This document shows positions 61,686-64,000 of a DNA stretch of 64,000 nucleotides, one piece after another. Under the pieces are notes generated by a model. It was not told the DNA's origin and did no database searches. It was given only the letters and a program-made list of their open reading frames with translations. A program made the position numbers and the translations under genes. How positions within the stretch are numbered: the stretch's first letter is position 1; each line of letters opens with the position of its first letter. This stretch comes from Mycolicibacterium rhodesiae (GTDB taxonomy: Bacteria > Actinomycetota > Actinomycetes > Mycobacteriales > Mycobacteriaceae): assembly GCF_002086695.1 (NCBI RefSeq), contig NZ_MVIH01000010.1:62001-126000 (forward strand). Direction: 5' to 3'.

Positions 61686-61865
61686 TTGGAAGATAACGTG
61701 TTCAGCGATCTTCCCCTGCTCCTCGCGGTACCGCACGCGGCGAAGCTTCTGGGAATCAGTCGTGCCGCGGCCTACCGGCTCGTCCAGTCTGGCGAGCTGC
61801 CAGTCCGTCGGCTCGGCGGACGCATCTACGTGGTAACCGCAGGCCTGCGCGACTTGGGAGAGTGA
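61686..61865 (+). CDS. Small excisionase-like helix-turn-helix protein
   Basis: A 59-residue protein starting with TTG at 61686 after GAGGTGG (about 9 bp). It reads LLAVPHAAKLLGISRAAAYR, a MerR/excisionase-type helix-turn-helix, then LVQSGELPVRRLGGRIYV, as in Xis/AlpA proteins that bind DNA and steer excision. Its stop overlaps the integrase ATG (TGATG), so the two are coupled. The next in-frame start, GTG at 61698, also works. Confidence 0.82.
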   Translation: MEDNVFSDLPLLLAVPHAAKLLGISRAAAYRLVQSGELPVRRLGGRIYVVTAGLRDLGE

Positions 61866-63223
61866 TGAAGGGCTCGGTATATCGGCGGGGCGCGAAGTGG
61901 TACTACAAGTTTCGAATGCCGCAGCGCGATCCCTCGACCGGCCAGTTCCCGTGGGTGACCAAGGGTGGCCACGACACCGAGCGCGAAGCATGGGAGGCCT
62001 GCCGCGAGGCAATGCGCGATGCCGACCGCAATCGGATCGTGCGGCCGTCGCAACAGACCGTGGGTGAGTTCGTCACCGACTGGCTGACTGCGGTGCAACC
62101 GGCGCTTGACGCCTCCACGTGGCGCAGCTGGAGCGACTATGCCCGGTGGTACGTCATCCCCCACATCGGCGGCGAGCGGCTTCAGGCGCTCAATGAGCCA
62201 GTGCTGCTGCAGTTTTACGCAATGCTGCTCGCCAAGGGCCGGGTGAAACCGAACAACGACGCGGTGATGTACACCCACTGGGCGAAGCTGATCGCCAGCG
62301 GCAAGCCGCCACCGACACCTCGCGAGCTGTCCACGGCGTGCGGCACCTCCATCCACGCCGCGCGTGACGCCGTCCGACGCTACAAGGCGGGCCTGACACC
62401 CCGGACCCTCACGCAAGGCCTGGCACCCAAGACCGTCCGCAACATTCATTCGTTCCTGCACCGGGCACTCGCCGATGCCGTCGCCTGGAAATACATCTCC
62501 GAGAACCCGGCGAGCAACGTCAAACCGCCACGCAACCCACGCACCCGCCGGCAGGTGTGGAAACCCGAGGAGATCCGGACCTTCCTGGCCTCGGCACGCG
62601 AAGACCGCTTCGCCGCACTGTTCCTCCTGGAGTTGACCACCGGAATCCGACGTGGCCAGATCTGCGGACTCAAATGGTCGGCGGTCGATTTAGACGCCGG
62701 AAAGGTGACCGTGCACGACAACCGGGTGGTCGTCGGCGGACAAGTCGTGGACAAGGCGGGCGGAAAGACCCGCAACGCCGACCAAACCATCTCCATCGAC
62801 AAGACGACAGTCGGTGCCCTGCGGCGCTGGCGCGCCCACCAGGACACCGAGCGGGAGTTCTTCGGCGCCGCCTACCACCCGGGTGACTTCGTGTTCACCT
62901 ACCCCGACGGACGTCCTCCACACCCAGATTCGATCCGCCAGCGCTTCGAACGTCTGACGGCCAGGGCTGGGTTGTCCCGCATCACGTTTCACGATCTGCG
63001 CCACACGTACGCCACCGGCGCGCTGCGGGCCGGGGTGAGTCCCAAGATCGTCAGCGAGCGCATCGGCCACGCGAACATCGGCTTCTTCCTGGAGACCTAT
63101 GCTCACGTGCTAGACAACGACGACAGCGAAGCGGCCGAGCAAGCCGCCGCGTTCCTGCTCGGCGACAGCTGGGCCGACGGCGACGATGCTCCGGCGAATC
63201 TGCCGCCACACGATATAACGTAG
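61865..63223 (+). CDS. Tyrosine-type site-specific integrase
   Basis: A 452-residue recombinase. Catalytic residues are in TTGIRRGQI (Arg), HDLRHTYATG (His-x-x-Arg) and FFLETYAHVL (nucleophile Tyr). An N-terminal arm-binding domain (SVYRRGAKWYYKF) and a core-binding domain are present. About 45 residues of the core-binding domain (TPRELSTACGTSIHAARDAV) look like a small extra helix-turn-helix. It probably catalyses integration of the island at the initiator tRNA. The ATG at 61865 overlaps the excisionase stop; a GTG at 61862 is in frame. Confidence 0.93.
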   Translation: MKGSVYRRGAKWYYKFRMPQRDPSTGQFPWVTKGGHDTEREAWEACREAMRDADRNRIVRPSQQTVGEFVTDWLTAVQPALDASTWRSWSDYARWYVIPHIGGERLQALNEPVLLQFYAMLLAKGRVKPNNDAVMYTHWAKLIASGKPPPTPRELSTACGTSIHAARDAVRRYKAGLTPRTLTQGLAPKTVRNIHSFLHRALADAVAWKYISENPASNVKPPRNPRTRRQVWKPEEIRTFLASAREDRFAALFLLELTTGIRRGQICGLKWSAVDLDAGKVTVHDNRVVVGGQVVDKAGGKTRNADQTISIDKTTVGALRRWRAHQDTEREFFGAAYHPGDFVFTYPDGRPPHPDSIRQRFERLTARAGLSRITFHDLRHTYATGALRAGVSPKIVSERIGHANIGFFLETYAHVLDNDDSEAAEQAAAFLLGDSWADGDDAPANLPPHDIT

Positions 63224-63231
63224 AGGTTATA
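63214..63231. promoter_or_regulatory. TATAAC-N6-GTTATA dyad upstream of the toxin-antitoxin pair
   Basis: A perfect 6-bp dyad with 6-bp spacing, overlapping the end of the integrase gene and 3 bp before the toxin GTG. TATAAC can also be read as a -10 box. Fits autoregulation by the antitoxin. Confidence 0.6.
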
Positions 63232-63234
63232 CTG

Positions 63235-63588
63235 GTGTCGAAGCGTTGGGACGTGATTCTGCTCGACGAGGTCGAACAGTGGTTCTTCTCGCTCGACAGT
63301 GACGAGATGGCGGCGGTCACCGGTGCCATCGACCTGCTGGAGCTGGAGGGGCCGACACTGGGCCGGCCGATCGTCGACAAGGTGAACGGCTCGAAGTTTC
63401 ACAGCATGAAGGAGCTGCGCCCGGCCAGCACCAGCATCCGCGTCCTGTTCATCTTCGACCCGGCCCGGCAGGCGATCCTGCTCCTGGGCGGCGATAAGGC
63501 AGGCGATTGGAAGCGCTGGTACGACAGGAACATTCCGATCGCGGACGCACGCTTCGACAGCTGGCTGGCGACCGAGCTCGGAAGGTGA
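63235..63588 (+). CDS. RelE/HigB-type toxin (phage-derived Gp49-like)
   Basis: A 117-residue protein starting with GTG. LLDEVEQWFFSLDSDEMAAV, KVNGSKFHSMKELRP and RVLFIFDPARQAILLLGGDK are typical of HigB-like mRNA-cleaving toxins. The ATG of the antitoxin overlaps its stop. The toxin gene comes first, as in HigBA. Location beside the integrase suggests a stabilisation role for the island. Confidence 0.87.
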   Translation: MSKRWDVILLDEVEQWFFSLDSDEMAAVTGAIDLLELEGPTLGRPIVDKVNGSKFHSMKELRPASTSIRVLFIFDPARQAILLLGGDKAGDWKRWYDRNIPIADARFDSWLATELGR

Positions 63589-63917
63589 TGACCATGGCGC
63601 GCAACTGGCGAGACATTCGCGCGGATGCGATCGCGCAGGGTGCACTCGATGCCGAGCGGGCCGGCGCTGCGCGTGAGGAGATGCGTGAGGCCGTCCAGGC
63701 GCACCGTCTGGCCGAGATCCGCAAGGCGCTGGGCCACTCCCGCCAAGCAGACGTTGCGGCCTTGATGGGCGTCTCTCAGGCCCGTGTGTCGAAGCTGGAG
63801 AGCGGCGACCTGTCGCATACCGAATTGGGGACGCTTCAGGCGTATGTCGCTGCGCTGGGTGGGCAGCTGCGCATCGTCGCAGAGTTCGGCGATGACACCG
63901 TCGAACTGACAGCCTGA
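63588..63917 (+). CDS. XRE-family antitoxin (HigA-like)
   Basis: A 109-residue protein. An N-terminal helical region, then the XRE helix-turn-helix SRQADVAALMGVSQARVSKL. ATG at 63588 overlaps the toxin stop (TGATG). It should neutralise the toxin and bind the dyad at 63214-63231 to repress the operon. Confidence 0.87.
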   Translation: MTMARNWRDIRADAIAQGALDAERAGAAREEMREAVQAHRLAEIRKALGHSRQADVAALMGVSQARVSKLESGDLSHTELGTLQAYVAALGGQLRIVAEFGDDTVELTA

Positions 63918-64000
63918 AGTCAGCGCTATCGCCCCGGCCAAGCGACATCCATAACTGCAAAATCGGGGATCCGCCTCGGCCTGCTTCGGGTCGGCCCCTG

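Larger units (their letters stand above)
45388..64000. mobile_element. Integrative mobile island (left end in window, right end beyond)
   Basis: The island begins at the tRNA-fMet fragment and includes a MobF relaxase (54889-57678), an excisionase and integrase (61686-63223), a toxin-antitoxin pair, an IS3 remnant and a likely defence cluster. No coupling protein or type IV secretion gene is seen, so it would be mobilisable rather than self-transferring, unless such genes lie beyond 64000. The 3' tRNA half at the left end predicts an intact tRNA-fMet on the minus strand at the far right end. Several elements may be nested here. Confidence 0.7.

Noticed and set aside
1..64000. CRISPR array
   Set aside because: No run of regularly spaced identical repeats was seen in either orientation.
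63918..64000. Second attachment site or intact tRNA at the right edge
   Set aside because: The last 83 bases contain no match to the tRNA-fMet 3' core; the right end must lie outside the window.

Overview
The window is high-GC actinobacterial DNA and reads as a Mycolicibacterium-like (environmental mycobacterial) chromosome. The main evidence is a complete yrbE-mce operon, an MMPL exporter beside a fatty-acyl-AMP ligase, a WXG100-like protein with an ESX-type alpha/beta hydrolase, an Acg-like nitroreductase, a deazaflavin (F420) nitroreductase, a PAS-ANTAR protein, many GTG/TTG starts and many 4-bp overlaps between genes. The species cannot be fixed from sequence alone.

Bases 1-6250 hold a LuxR/LAL-type ATPase regulator that runs off the left edge, the receptor Ser/Thr kinase just upstream of it in the same operon, a small membrane protein, a PLP aminotransferase and a TipAL-like MerR regulator with a clear operator. 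Bases 6290-16894 are one tightly coupled minus-strand operon of nine genes: a ThDP enzyme, an SRPBCC protein, a KAS III homologue lacking the usual catalytic His, a free ACP, a FAAL-type FadD, an MMPL transporter, two methyltransferases and a P450. This looks like an orphan pathway that makes and exports a modified lipid or polyketide.

Bases 17550-27260 are the mce operon (two YrbE permeases, six Mce proteins, a Mce-associated protein and an exported protein), with a strong hairpin over the last start codons. Bases 27264-39262 are ordinary core and accessory genes, with several TetR/LysR regulators and good candidate operators.

At 39241-42288 a 516/517-bp stretch occurs twice in direct orientation. 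It covers the 3' part of a DsbA-like gene and the last bases of its neighbour. The copies flank about 2 kb of lower-GC DNA holding one HD-domain dNTP triphosphohydrolase, a family with known anti-phage members. The intact DsbA-like gene, htpG and a spermidine-synthase-like gene follow.

At 45388 only the 3' half of an initiator tRNA-Met gene is present. From there to the right edge the window looks like an integrative mobile island (over 18.5 kb): tandem 12-bp repeats, an adenylate cyclase, a nuclease-like protein, a coupled PD-(D/E)XK-wHTH / nucleotidyltransferase / PHP-SMC ATPase (TrlF-like) operon that is a candidate defence system, a MobF relaxase-helicase, an IS3 transposase remnant, three metabolic cargo genes, a short excisionase overlapping a tyrosine integrase, and a HigBA-like toxin-antitoxin pair. 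The other attachment site and any intact tRNA gene would lie beyond 64000.
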